From Mytilisepta virgata (Eukaryota > Mollusca > Bivalvia > Mytilida > Mytilidae), in the NCBI GenBank assembly GCA_028015205.1, contig CM051511.1:33906001-33970000 (forward strand): 64,000 nucleotides of DNA, given 5' to 3'. Of this stretch, positions 1 through 10,732 are shown one piece after another (the first letter of the stretch is position 1; every line of letters begins with the position of its first letter). The notes beneath the pieces are model-generated. The model had not been told where the DNA came from and made no database searches. It saw only the letters and a list, made by a program, of their open reading frames with translations. Made by a program: the position numbers and the translations under genes.

Positions 1-620
1 AGGTCACAAGGTCAAAGGTCAAGGTCATGACCTATATTACGTGTTTTGCATTTTTTAACACTTTATAAGTTTTTTCAGATTTTTAAAGCAATTAAAGCTA
101 TTGAAAGCGTGAAATTCAGGCACTACTTTTGATGACGTCATTTCTGGCAACGTTATTATTTCTGTAGACGTTTTTAGATGTTTTGGATATAATGGAGTGT
201 TAATTAATGTGACAATGTTACAACCCATGAAAACGTCTAGAATTGTCAATTTATAAGGTCACATTAATGCTGTTTTTTGATGTTTATAGTGCAAAACAGT
301 ATAATTCATCACAAACATTTAGTTAACCAGAAATAAACATTTTTCTTAGTTACTCAAACTAGCAGTCCATATATTTTTTTAACAATTGAGAAATTACCTA
401 TCATATCAAACCAGACGTGATATTTGTAATACGGGAAGTAGCATAATACCTCCCTTATTTCAGTACATAGAACCATATATCTTTGAAATCACTGAAAGTT
501 TAGCTATGCTCTAAAACCAACAATTACATTTTAAACCTCATTTTTTTTATCAACAAATCTGCAATTGAGGTGGAAAAGACCTTCAATTGTTCTCTGAACA
601 ATTGGATTGTAATTTTTCTT
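1..620 (+). repeat. Tail fragment of an AGGTCA-family repeat unit
   Basis: This block matches the tail of the units in the 10.7-33.2 kb array (compare 12,000-12,600). It opens with AGGTCACAAGGTCAAAGGTC, followed by the AGGTCATGACCT palindrome, a TGACGTCA site, and the closing palindrome CAATTGTTC/GAACAATTG near 583-603. The unit head is missing, so the copy either continues beyond the left edge or is truncated. It ends near 620 in non-repeat sequence. No coding sequence is supported here. Confidence 0.9.
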
Positions 621-1311
621 GATCTTCTGCAGCAACATACAAGATAACAATTTAGATCAAATCAAGCATTTTAGTCTTGCAGTCAATTGAAAAAACACAA
701 CAAAGGTAAATATTGAATAACTCATTCTTAAGTTTTATGAATTATGAATGAACTAACGTTGATTCATTAGTACCGAACATTTTATCTTGTGCTGATCTTG
801 TTATTTCGATTTTGGCTAAAAATTCAGAAATTTTAAAACAGTCAAGAGAAATATGCAGCTCAGGCATTCAGTAATGTTGCTTTTATTCCTTGACGTTGTG
901 CTTTTGAAATATATGTACTTGGACAGTAAATTTCTAAACAACTTAATTACTTAAAATTCAGTTGGAAACATTTCGCTTATATTCAGAACTAGTAGAAAGA
1001 TATTATCAAATCCGTAAAAAGTGAGTATGCGGTCGACAGGAAGCAAGAAAATACAAAATAGAAAGAGGATAAAGTGGGTAAATACAAAGATAAGTTCCAT
1101 GGTATTATAGTTATCATAACAATTAAAGGGACATAGGATTGTACATGTACATGTAACATTTTCGATAACTATTTTTTCACACAGACATCGTGGCAAATGG
1201 ATGCTTATGTATTCATTTCGCATCAAAATTGACACATTCGGGATGAATGTGTCTACTGTCGCTCGGTAGAAGAATGTTTCTGGACTCTTGGATCTGGTCA
1301 TATGTACTTAC
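621..1311. other. No gene seen; likely intron or flank of the EGF gene
   Basis: AT-rich sequence without recognisable coding sequence or repeat structure. It lies on the 3' side of the last recognised minus-strand EGF-gene exon, whose donor is at 1310-1311. It is therefore probably intron leading to further exons outside the window. Confidence 0.5.
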
Positions 1312-1362
1312 TGTATGGATAGCATTCGGATAACACAGAATAACCACCTTCACAATGCTGTA
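1312..1362 (-). CDS. 51-nt cysteine mini-exon of the EGF gene
   Basis: Bounded by a textbook acceptor (tttctttttgcag) and donor (gtaagtac), phase 1-1, exactly 17 codons. It encodes QHCEGGYSVLSECYPY: two cysteines 11 residues apart, resembling the segment in the 6344-6454 exon. Its small size suggests a module insert that could be skipped without changing frame. The family is not recognised. Confidence 0.6.
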
Positions 1363-4300
1363 CTGCAAAAAGAAACATACTGACATGAATAAAAAATAAA
1401 TTATATTGAAAGAAAATTTCGCTATTTTTTTTGCATATTTTCAGTTATCCATCCTTACTCTGTGGTGTGAATAAACAAAAAATAAACACAACACATCGTG
1501 ACAACCAAACAAATGACTATTTGCCTAGACTAATATAATGAAAAGGTTAAGCACATGTTTAAATTTGCAGAGTAAAAATCGAATGCTTTCATTGATCTCT
1601 GTTTAAATTTGAAGTAAATTGAGTAATCAGTTCTTCGAATATCCCTTTGGTATTTCTTGACTTTACTTCTTATACAATGCATAAGATTTTCACAAACACT
1701 ATCTAAGGGAAAGATTTTACAACAGTTTCCGCAAAATTATTCTTCAACAAGTATCTTTCCTGTTATTAAAACTAATGGGTCTCCTTAAAAAAACTCTGGT
1801 TGATCGTAGGTGTTAAAAATACATATGTTTTTCTTTTAATCAGAAATTTTCTGTGTAACTTCCAACGTGAACAATTTGTGATATTTCCTTCCTTTCAAGT
1901 TACGCATGTAATAATCTATTGTCCCATTTTCTTTTCCAGATGGTTCATTACTGCAAGATATTCTGTCCTACATGTATATTATCCGTTATAGTTTTTAGTG
2001 GATAGCAGAGTTTTAGTTATAAAGGTATACGATAAATGCAAATCTAGTAAAGCACTCATGTTGCAATATATAATTTTTTTTACTAACATAAAGGTATAAC
2101 CTCTGCCGACTATATATTAGACTCACTAAGTCATTGCCATTTTCTTCGATAAAAAGACAAAGGTTACATCAACTTTACTTCATTTTCAGGAGGAAAACAT
2201 TGTGCTGAGACATTTAAAGTTATTTAAACAAAATCTTCATCTTCACATATTTTGATGTTACGCATTGAAGAACAATATGAAAACAAAGAAACAAAAAAAA
2301 AACCGTACTGGTATCACACGTGTCGCCTGTCCATCCAATATCACAGGAACATAGTCGTGTGCACAAACACCGTGTTTACATGGAATTCCGTTGCAGTATT
2401 TTACTTCTGCTGTTTGGATTTCTAAACAGTAAAAGAAGGAAACTAATTCGAATAAAATCTGGTATTGAGTGTCTGCAGAATTGACGCATGGTTCATTCAG
2501 AAATTCCCTCTTTTAAGAACAAAAAATTACCAAACAATAAAATAGAATATGTGTTATGATATTGTAATTATTATATTTATTTATCTTGGTCCAATTTGTT
2601 TTGTGTGGCCTTATAACACGTACAATATGCTTTCATAATACTTATAGTTGTTTACCAAACAATGTTCGATGGATTTCCGTGGCGGCTATATATATACGGA
2701 CAAGAAAGTTAGACTTTCAGAACAGATCAGATCAGACCAGACATTAACATTCTAGTGTTCTCAGATGTTGGGATTGACACACTTTTATTTACGTTACACA
2801 CATCATACTAGATTGAGACTGATTGGACATAATATTCGGTTTGAATTCTCGCAACAGTGACGAGAAGAATTCCGGATAAAGAAAAGACAAAGGATCGGAC
2901 AAATATATTTTAAACAGTTAAGTTGACATTTCATTTTGTGTAATACTTTTTTGTAAACTTGTATATAATAAATCTTGCTAAATTTTATTATTGATTTGTG
3001 TCTTTTGTTGGCTTCAATTAAAAGGATAATTAAATACATAAGTATATTGTCCGCAAAAAGAAATCAACTGCTAAACATTCTCAGATATCAGGATAAAAAA
3101 TAGACAAACGTTTGATAAATGCTGATTAGATCAGTTAAAGGTGATGTTATGTCATTAAAGATATGACAAATAGCCCAACTTTTAAAGTTATAAATCATAT
3201 TAACGACAGCATTTAGTTTTGCTGAAGTTGATCTCTACAGCCATCTTCAATACTTCTGTTTGGTTTTCAGTGATGTTACAACAGAGGGTATTATTGTTAC
3301 AAATTACATATCAATATCAACTTTTAGATGTAATATTATTTTCCTTTGTTTCAGTAACAACAAAAAAATAAATATCAGAATTAAAAATGTACTTACTCGT
3401 GTCACATCGAAGACCAGTATACCCACTGTGACAAATACAAGCAGGAATAAGTATGTTATTCAGACATGTTCCATGTACACAGTAGTCTGCTAGCATACAT
3501 AGATTCACATCCAACAAACAATTTACGGCTTTAAATAAGTGTGTGTTAAGAAAGGAATATAAAAAATCCCCCAGCATTCTTAAGACAATCAAATTGATGA
3601 GTAATTGTTGAACTGACGTTTATTTTGATTAAAATATTTGTTGATAAGGCAATATTTTACCACTATTTTTTGGCGAAATTTCTCGACTAATATAATTTGA
3701 AACTCAGTTTTGTGAGATGATGAGATAAAATTTTAGAAAATGTTCTTAATATTCCAGCAGATCGATTTTGATGGATATGATCACGACCTAAGATGTTGGA
3801 AGCTGAAATGATAAACCTAAATTTTGAACCGAAGATTCAAATGCCAAAATGATATTACAAAATCCATATAAGGACAGAACTATGCACTAGGGAGGTACTG
3901 TTTACTTTTCATAAAATAAAGGATACTACAGATACATCTAAGTCCGCTTTATCTTTGAATTAGTTTCTTGAAATAGACAACGAGGGACATTTAAAGACGA
4001 ACGTTTTTGAGAAATGTGATGACTTCAACTTTCCTATTTTTAACTTTCCATCTTGAGTAGCAATATACCAACATCGCCTGCATATGGCGTCTACGTTTCG
4101 CAGTTTATCCAATATTCAAGGGTATGCATGAGTTATCATGACTTTCGACAAAGACATTTACTGCTGTCAAAAAAGCTTTTTCACAAGGGTTTTATCAGGG
4201 ATAAATTGATGTCATTACTAAGGAAATTTTATGTCGTCATAACGAATTGATTGATCGTTAGAAAAATTCAAAAATAATAGAAATACTAAGGGTTCATTCC

Positions 4301-7300
4301 TTGTATTGCACATGGTAGATCTCCTTAGCTGAAATTTGGCTTTCTATTTCGGTATTTTTGGTTATGAGTACTTCTTGTTTGAAATAGGATTGGTTTTTTG
4401 GTCTTCCAAATGTTTTGGTTTTAATGCTGCTGATGAGAGGTAACTCCTTGAAATGCGTCGTATACAGCATAGTATAAATTTACTATATCTAATATTAGTA
4501 TCTTTGGATTGTTATTTCCAATACCTAAGATGATGTTTTTGTTTAAATCCAAAAGCATTTTTACTTTTTTTCATTCATCAAAAATAAACATTTCATTATT
4601 ATTTTTTTTTCTTTTTATATATATAATTTATTATTTAATCATTGGTATTATTGGCTATAATCTACAAAATAAAGAATGTGTGCCATGATTATAGATTTAT
4701 AATTGTGAATGTTGACACACACATGCTCAAAAATGTATAAAACCAGGTATGACAGTTTTATTCCAAATTATTATTGAGTTTCACACATTTACACTTGTGT
4801 AGGAAATCGTCGATGTTATATCTTTATAATAATTTACACACAACATAATGAAACAAGCGACGCATGGATACTTTATTATGTTTTCTTTATACATTTAGTA
4901 AGGCATTGCATGACTTTTACTGGATATTATAAAATGCATGTATGTAGCTTACTGTCACCACAAAGCAATGTTTTCTTTATACATATTGTAAGACAAAACA
5001 CGACGTCACCAGAAAGCTTGCAAATAACAAGCTTTCCAACGACAGCTAGATACTATTGCTAGCAACATTATTTTAGGCGATCCTTTGACAACCGGCTTTC
5101 AACCATAGCCGAAGATTTGTTCAATGCGGGCTTTCAATTCGATAACTTTTGCTAGTTCATATAGTTATTGTTAATCTTTCGGCATAAAGCCAGTAGTTCT
5201 TAAATATAATTTAGGATCCTACTGTTTTTCTGTGCATTAATAACGAGGTAAATGTTTGTTAGAGTCAAACTGTCATTCACTATACATTTATGTATTACGT
5301 ATTTTACCTGCACATGACCCATCAAGTCTCTCCAGTCGTCCATCGCTGCAACCACACATTGAAACAGATTTGTTGGAATACAAAAATGCCTTTGTCTCTC
5401 CACAATGACAATAAACACCTCGAATATCCAGATTCGATGATGTGGAAACAATACAATCCTTTGTCAAAGGATAAATTGTACCTGAAACACACATTAATCT
5501 TTTTTTTTCTCCAAACAATAAAATATATCTTCTTTTGGGTGATATTTGTGAAAATGAAGAAAGCACATTTCACCAATTTTAATCCCATTTCATTCAGTTG
5601 TTCTTTAATCTTTTGGATATTACTTTCTTTTGCCCTTCAAAATGTTGAGTAATTGCTTCAGCTTCCAACATGTAAATAACGAAATATTTATATCCTGTTT
5701 ATCAAAATCGGTAGTTTATTCATTCGATATCTCTTTGCAGTTTTCATTTTGGCCGCTGGACATACAAATAGAAATAATTTCTACTTGAAATAACGTAATA
5801 TTGCATCCTTATTGTATTATACTGACTTTTGATTAAATAATATTTCATATTGATTACTGATGGAAATAGCTTCTCTCATTAAACTGCGAATGAATACTTT
5901 TAGAGAAATACAATGAATTCCATTTTCAAGCATCACAATCCAACTATTCCTCGCATTTGCAGCTTAAGATAAAAAGAAATTACGACACGGTGGGACATAA
6001 ACGCCATATATAAAGTCTCCCTCTTTTGCGATAAGTTTTCAATATTTCAAAACCAACATCTAATTCACTATTTCAAACGCGGGCATTTTAGCAATGAGCA
6101 AGAAAGTATACGGTGGATAAATTCTTGACATACAGGTTAAAACTAAGGAGCACTAAACACTTTGATTATCGATTACTGGAAATAAAAGGGCAAGCTATCT
6201 ATCCCGTGATATTCTTCAAAAGGAAAAAATATTGTTTTTTCGTGGACTATTTTTTTGTTAAGGACGCACTTTGAAATAAACTTTTATAATAAATGCTAGG
6301 CAAGAAACAGATAAAAGCAATACTCATTTCATAAAACACTTACCTGCAAAATGATATTCCTGCACATGACTGAGATTGTTGTTGGTCAAACCTGTGTTTA
6401 TAGGATGGAAACATTTTCCTGCCGTTGATATCTGAGGCGATGGACAATGATGCACTGAAACAAAAATTCAAAAGTAGTATACATTATATAACCTGTTCTG
6501 AGTTCGCATTCCTGGATTCGGTAAAAACGGATGTAACTGTAATATGTATGATGAAGCGACAAGACAATGCCGTTGATAATGTTTACCATGCTTTGGATAG
6601 AAGGTCTGTTGGAGTTGGTCTCTATAAAAACACTACTCGTTATTTCATACTAACGGTAAAGTTGCCTTTTCTTGGTAATTTAAACGGTTAAATGTTTTGA
6701 AGAAGTTAAGTGGAAAACAGTAACAACACTCTCTGCAGGTGACAGGTTACAAACAATATGTTTACTGTACAGAGCCTAATACATGTAGTAGTTCAAATCT
6801 CGTTTGTCAACGGTTGCGACTATTATTATTTTTTCCGATGTCGATTCTATATTTTATCACTAGATGTCCATTATCATTTCTTTAATTTTTGTTTGTTTGT
6901 GTTTTAGATTTTTTTTGCACTACAATGCTGTAGCAATAGATAACTACATAAAAGCAATAGGAATTCATCGTAAAACATTTATTTTATTAATACTGATGCC
7001 CTTTTAGGACTCATTAAAACTTTTTGCTTTATTCGTTTTGTAGAATTTATTTTCTTATTACGAATTTTTGTATTTGTATTTTCAGATTTAATTCGTGTAT
7101 TAACATTTTGGCTTTAGCTACTACCGATAAAATTGTTAATTCTAAAAAAACAAACATAGTATTTTAAAAAATAATAATAATAAAGATAATAGAACAGATC
7201 TTAATTGATACTAAATAGTGACACAATTTCAAGGTAACTTATACACTTCTTCGGCCTACGTATATATTGGGGTTACATCAATGTTACGTCCATAACCATG

Positions 7301-7497
7301 TTACGTTGGATTTTTTTCTTGGTATTTTCCCCCTTTTTTTATACGAAACTACTACATGTGTATATTTTGGATACCTGTATCACAGTATTGACCTGTGTAA
7401 CCTTGGTCACAAATGCACCATTCTGGTTCGCCAAATTTGAAGGTGTTGCTATGACATTTCCCGTGGTGGCATGGTCCAGTATTGCACTGAATAAAAC
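1312..7497 (-). CDS. Partial EGF-like / cysteine-rich modular protein gene, six exons
   Basis: Six minus-strand exons with GT-AG borders were found by eye. In transcript order they are 7497-7375, 6454-6344, 5481-5308, 3528-3397, 2421-2309 and 1362-1312. Every exon begins with two bases and ends with one base of a split codon (phase 1-1), so any subset joins in frame. That is the classic arrangement of exon-shuffled extracellular modules. Three exons encode EGF-like domains; three encode other cysteine-bearing segments. Such proteins are usually secreted or on the cell surface, for adhesion or matrix. No signal peptide, transmembrane segment or stop is seen, so both ends are missing. The 2309-2421 exon has a frameshift, so the locus may be a pseudogene or that exon may be skipped. 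The particular protein is not recognised. Confidence 0.7.
2309..2421 (-). pseudogene. EGF-like exon with a one-base frameshift
   Basis: The first half reads YCNGIPCKHGVC, a normal EGF start. The second half reads CSCDIGWTGDTCDT, a normal EGF end, but in a different frame. The exon is 113 nt, one short of a multiple of three, while the other exons of this gene are exact multiples. A single missing base between about 2,345 and 2,365 explains both facts. The acceptor (ctgtttag) and donor (gtacgg) are present and phase 1 at both ends. It could be a real inactivating deletion, an allele, or an assembly error. Confidence 0.75.
3397..3528 (-). CDS. EGF-like domain exon
   Basis: A 132-nt exon (44 codons), phase 1-1, with a strong donor (gtaagtac) and an acceptor ending in AAAG. 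It encodes a full EGF-like module with cysteines in LCMLADYCVHGTC and then CICHSGYTGLRCDT. An extra upstream cysteine in VNCLLDV could pair with another exon. The reading frame is intact, with the GYTG turn typical of EGF domains. Confidence 0.8.
3935..4252 (+). pseudogene. Decayed reverse transcriptase C-terminus (LINE-like)
   Basis: Plus-strand reading shows FLEIDNEGHL, then FEKCDDFNFPI, then after a frame change NIPTSPAYGVYVSQFIQYSR, then HLLLSKKLFHKGFIRDKL. I recognise this order as the C-terminal end of a reverse-transcriptase protein repeated in mollusc and other marine invertebrate genomes. An in-frame TAG precedes FLEID and a frameshift separates DDFNF from NIPTS, so the copy is dead. 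It lies in an intron of the EGF gene, antisense to it. The catalytic RT domain is absent, so the exact retrotransposon clade is not determined. Confidence 0.7.
5308..5481 (-). CDS. Cysteine-rich exon of the EGF gene
   Basis: A 174-nt exon, phase 1-1, with acceptor tgtgtttcag and donor CAG/gtaaaa. It encodes about 58 residues with seven cysteines in the order DC, YCHCGE, MCGCSDG, SCAG. The spacing does not fit a canonical EGF, although the CxC pairs and the closing G-S-C recall EB-type or EGF-related modules. It lies between two other phase-1 exons on the same strand. Which named module it belongs to cannot be decided by eye. Confidence 0.65.
6344..6454 (-). CDS. Cysteine-bearing exon, probably of the EGF gene
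   Basis: A 111-nt segment between a clear acceptor (tttgtttcag) and a strong donor (gtaagtg), phase 1-1. The phase-1 frame reads HHCPSPQISTAGKCFHP near the start, with only two cysteines. This resembles the 51-nt exon at 1312-1362 (HC, about ten residues, C, aromatic, P). A second frame is also open across the exon, so the reading rests on phase agreement with its neighbours. It could be half of a disulfide module completed by the next exon at 5308-5481. No family is recognised. Confidence 0.55.
7375..7497 (-). CDS. EGF-like domain exon
   Basis: It encodes a complete six-cysteine EGF module that starts CNTGPCHHGKC and ends WCICDQGYTGQYCDT. The spacing is C-x4-C-x4-C, a longer loop, then C-x-C-x8-C. 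The donor is CAG/gtatcc at 7374-7373. I placed the acceptor at the AAG ending at 7498, which gives 123 nt and phase 1-1 like the neighbouring exons. The stronger-looking CAG acceptor 11 bases downstream would give 112 nt and break the phase. There is no calcium-binding D-x-D/E signature before the first cysteine, so it is probably a non-calcium EGF. Confidence 0.8.
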
Positions 7498-8140
7498 CTT
7501 ATTAAAATATCAAACTAGTATTACTTATATAGACAATAAAAGTGTGTTCATTTGACATACAAATAAATTACAGATGAGGCTGAAAAAACAGGGAATTAGA
7601 AACTAATATGCAAGACTGTATTGAGAATTTTCTTGGATTAGAGATCAATTGGAATATCGTTTTTATGTCAAGTCAACACCAATCTAATTATAATTAGTTC
7701 TCCGCACTTGCTCCTTATTTTGGTTCGGTTGTTTATGTGTCGCGCGTGGGAGATCTACCTGCAGCCACTTGAGGGTCATGTCTAGTGTCTAATTTTAATT
7801 AGATTGAGCCAACACACCATTTATTTTGTAATTTCTTGTTCGTGTTGGCAAAAAAAGATTATTGAGGTCTTTTTCATTTTGCAACATATTGAAATAATAT
7901 CTCACATGATGGTTCTGAATGATTAACCGTATTCCAGATTGACACTGCGAAGCCAAACACTTATCGATACAGAGTAATCTCCCAGAACATCATTAACCTT
8001 ATTACCACTCTATTACAGAAACGGTTACAGGTAGAAAAAACAAAAAGATGGAAAATATTCGACATTTCATACACAAGTAACATTTTGATGACTCCTTATC
8101 AGAGTTACTTCCCCTTGAAAATTTGATGGAACTGCTAAAC
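7498..8140. other. No gene seen
   Basis: AT-rich sequence upstream (transcript sense) of the first recognised EGF exon. No further EGF-type exon or repeat structure was found by eye; the 5' part of the gene may lie farther right or be lost in the repeat region. Confidence 0.4.
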
Positions 8141-8635
8141 AATCAAAGGTCATGACGTTTAGTCGTAGAGACTTTTCCACCAACGGCCATCACAGGTCAC
8201 GAATTTAAAATTGGATTAAGGTCAAAGGTCAAGGTCACACTTGACTCTTGACCTTAAACCTTGTTACTGCTCTGTCTCGGAAATCGTAAAAGATAGCTGA
8301 TGAAATGTATTGAGAAAAAAATGTTCATCGTTTCAAGACGCAACTTTGTTGTGTTTCGGTCAACTAAGTATATGACTCCTTATAGGAACTTTCGGTCTTT
8401 GAAGATTGAACAGAACAGGTAAATGGTCAAAACCCATAAACGGTTAGTCATAGAGAATTGGGATTTACACAAGTGTTCTTCAGAGATCAAAACCTCCAAA
8501 AAGATTCCAAGATAAAAGGTCAAGGCCACACTTGACATTTGACCTTACACCTTATTACCGCTCTGTCACAAAAACTGTAAAAGATATCTCATAAAATGTA
8601 TTGAGAAATGTGTTTTTTAGGAGTTAATGCCCTTG
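8140..8635. repeat. Diverged AGGTCA-family repeats
   Basis: Two imperfect tandem copies of about 300 bp share a core: GGTCAAAGGTCAAGGTCACAC, then TTGAC...ACCTTA, TGCTCTGTC and GTAAAAGATA. They are older relatives of the array subrepeat at 10.7-33.2 kb, which has the same GTAAAAGATAGCTGAT core. No coding content. Confidence 0.8.
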
Positions 8636-8865
8636 AGGCGCCGGCGTGTGCAGTGTATATTTCACAACCCATACATTATCCCAGAGCTAGTGACATATAA
8701 AATAACTTCCTGGACATAGCCCGGCTCCTGACAGAAAAGTTACTCAGAAAGGGTTATATTGCTCCTAAGTTGCAGTCATCCTTAAAGTTTTATGGATGTC
8801 ATCATGACTTGGTTGACAGGTATGAAAAAACCGTTTCCCAAAAGAAAATAAACCTGTTACATTGA
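8635..8865 (+). pseudogene. Second decayed reverse transcriptase C-terminus
   Basis: One frame reads APACAVYISQPIHYPRASDI, a TAA stop, then FLDIARLLTEKLLRKGYIAP, KFYGCHHDLVDRYEKTV, ending at TGA. It aligns in order with the remnant at 3935-4252 (AYGVYxSQ, a (K)KL(F/L)xKG block, a KFY block), so both come from the same retrotransposon family. The in-frame stop marks it as inactive. What follows (to about 9,130) looks like that element's 3' untranslated region. No catalytic domain is present in the window. Confidence 0.7.
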
Positions 8866-9130
8866 TGTTATCCCTTCCTCATACCGGATTTGACATAGAC
8901 ATCATGGCAGGTGTTCTGCAGGAAGCAGAGACTACTTACTCTTCCGGAACACGCGAGTCTACCCCCGGTTGTTTTGGTGGGGTCCATGTTGTTCATATGT
9001 TTTTAGTTTTTAAGTGTAGTGTTTGTATTGTTTTGGTCTTGTCTTCGTTGTTTTCCGGAGTTTATAGTTTCGATTTCCCCCTCCTTCGAATATCCCTTTG
9101 GTTTTTCTTGATTTATTTGACACGGTTATA
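8866..9130 (+). mobile_element. Probable 3' UTR of the retrotransposon remnant
   Basis: It directly follows the stop of the reverse-transcriptase remnant. It contains a CTTCCGGAACACGCGAGTCT stretch, a GGTGGGGTCCATGTTGTTCA stretch and a T-rich run. From memory this kind of tail follows the same reverse transcriptase elsewhere in bivalve genomes; no alignment was run. An incidental 100-codon reading frame here has no protein character. Confidence 0.5.
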
Positions 9131-9179
9131 TTTTATTTTGTACCTCAAAAACTATAATAGATAGGACAAAAAATACATA

Positions 9180-9480
9180 AAGATCGAAATTTTGGTACCA
9201 AGGTCAAGGTCAGAGATCAAGGTAATTTAAAATTCCTTACAAAAAGTAGCTAGCAACATATATATTTATGTTCTGGGCCCTTTATTTCAGCTATACAAGT
9301 CAAAATGGAAGGTAAAGGCTCTAGGTACTTAAAAAAGTCCTTAGCAACCAAAGGAATAGTACCTACCAAACATATATATTTATTTTTAGGACCCTATATT
9401 TTAGCCATAGAAGTCAAAATGGAAGGTCAAAGGTCAAAGTCAGTCTCTGAACAATTATGTTTCTAGTTCGTCTCCTCAGT
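9180..9480. repeat. Two diverged copies of an AGGTCA-associated repeat
   Basis: Two roughly 125-bp tandem copies share AGCAACATATATATTTATGT / AAACATATATATTTATTTT, then CCCT.TAT.TTAGC.ATA, then AAGTCAAAATGGAAGGTCAA. AGGTCA half-sites flank both. This is a branch of the same repeat family, distinct from the 290-bp subrepeat. Confidence 0.65.
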
Positions 9481-9595
9481 TTCTGCCAAGTTTCGATGTC
9501 AAGATTTTTCTTCATTAAAATGACAGTTTACATGATGATTCAGAAGGATAAACCGGATTACAGATTGACCCTGCCAAGCCTAAACTATTAACGAT

Positions 9596-9850
9596 ACAGT
9601 CATTGACAGTATATTGTCAAAAAACATTCACATACCAGAGTGTTTTTTCGTTTCAATGTGTAACATTTGCATATATAATGAAATATATCGAAACATTTTT
9701 AATCAAAGCACTGTTAATACTGCAATGTACGTTCCAATTTTTTTAAAATCAAATTTAAATTTGATTTGAATTCACATCTTAATATTATAATTTTATTCAC
9801 TTCAAAAATTATTAATATGTTTTCCGATGAAATCTAATACACGTTACATT
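9596..9850. repeat. Left copy of a dispersed repeat flanking the array
   Basis: Similar in the same orientation to 33,536-33,790. Shared landmarks are GACAGTATAT.GTCAAAAA.CATTCACA, TATATAATGAA.TATAT, ATCAAAGCACTGTTAATACT and AATGTACGTTCC. The two copies sit on opposite sides of the 22-kb array. There is no reading frame and no terminal repeat that would identify a transposon class. Confidence 0.75.
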
Positions 9851-9879
9851 ATCTGCTCAGAATACCGTAAACATTTTTA

Positions 9880-10623
9880 CCTTTCTATCACAGAAACCGT
9901 GACAGATAGATGCAAACTGAAAGGTGAAAAATGTTCGACCTCTCGAGACGCATGTTTGTTTTCATTCGGTTGAAATATTTACTTCCATCTGAACATTTCA
10001 TGGAACACCTAAACAGTCAAAAGAGGTGAACGGTTAGTCGTAGAGACTTGGGACTTTCACCAATGACCATCACAGGTCATGCCCTTGGAATTGATCTTAA
10101 GGTCAGAGGTCAAGTTGTCTTAGAAACCGTAACATATAGCTGATGAAATGTATTGAGAAAAATGTTCATCTTTTCCAGACGCAACTTTGTCGTCCTTCTG
10201 TGAGCTCAGTATATCAGCTCCTTATAGCCGTTATTGGCCCTGGAATATTTAAGAGAAAATGTAAATGGTCAAACTCATAAACAATTAATCGTAGAGACTT
10301 GAGACTTGCATCATTGGTCGTTAAAGATCAAAACCTTCAGAAGACCCCAAATTAAAACCTCAAGGTCACACCTGACCTCTGACCTCAAACATCGTTACCG
10401 CTGTGTCTCGAAAACTTCAAAATATAGCTGATGAAATTCAACCAATCTAAAGGTAGCTGGCAATCACATATATTTATGTCCAGGCTACAGAAGGTCAACA
10501 ATCAAGGTCATGATTAATATTCTATGCAACCATGTATAAAACACCATAGAAAGCATATATAAAAGGTCAATTTTGCATTGGAAAGACCTTGCAAGTGTTC
10601 TCTGAACAATTGTCTTTCAGTTT
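9880..10623. repeat. Diverged AGGTCA-family repeats at the array edge
   Basis: It contains degenerate copies of the GTAAAAGATAGCTGATGAAA core, AGGTCAGAGGTCAAG, AAGGTCACACCTGACCTCTG and a worn unit end (GGAAAGACCTTGCAAGTGTTC, TCTGAACAATTG). It grades into the intact array at about 10.62 kb. Confidence 0.75.
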
Positions 10624-10728
10624 TTAGGTCTTTCCACTTTTCGTGGAAAGACCTTTTGTTTTTCTTCTGATTAGGTCTTTCCACTTTTCGTGGAAAGACC
10701 TTTTGTTTTTCTTCTGATTATTTTTTTT
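10624..10728. repeat. Two hairpin monomers at the array start
   Basis: Two tandem copies of a short monomer made of AGGTCTTTCCAC, a 6-base loop (TTTTCG here) and GTGGAAAGACCT, then a T-rich spacer ending CTTCTGATTA. The 12-bp arms are perfectly complementary. The same monomer recurs at three other unit boundaries. Confidence 0.9.
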
Positions 10729-10732
10729 CGTT

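Noticed and set aside
951..1301. 116-codon minus-strand frame beside the mini-exon
   Set aside because: It lies past the donor site of the 1312-1362 exon and has no domain; it reads as intron sequence.
6398..6589. 63-codon minus-strand frame overlapping the 6344-6454 exon
   Set aside because: This frame hits a stop inside the exon; the phase-1 frame that matches the neighbouring exons was preferred.
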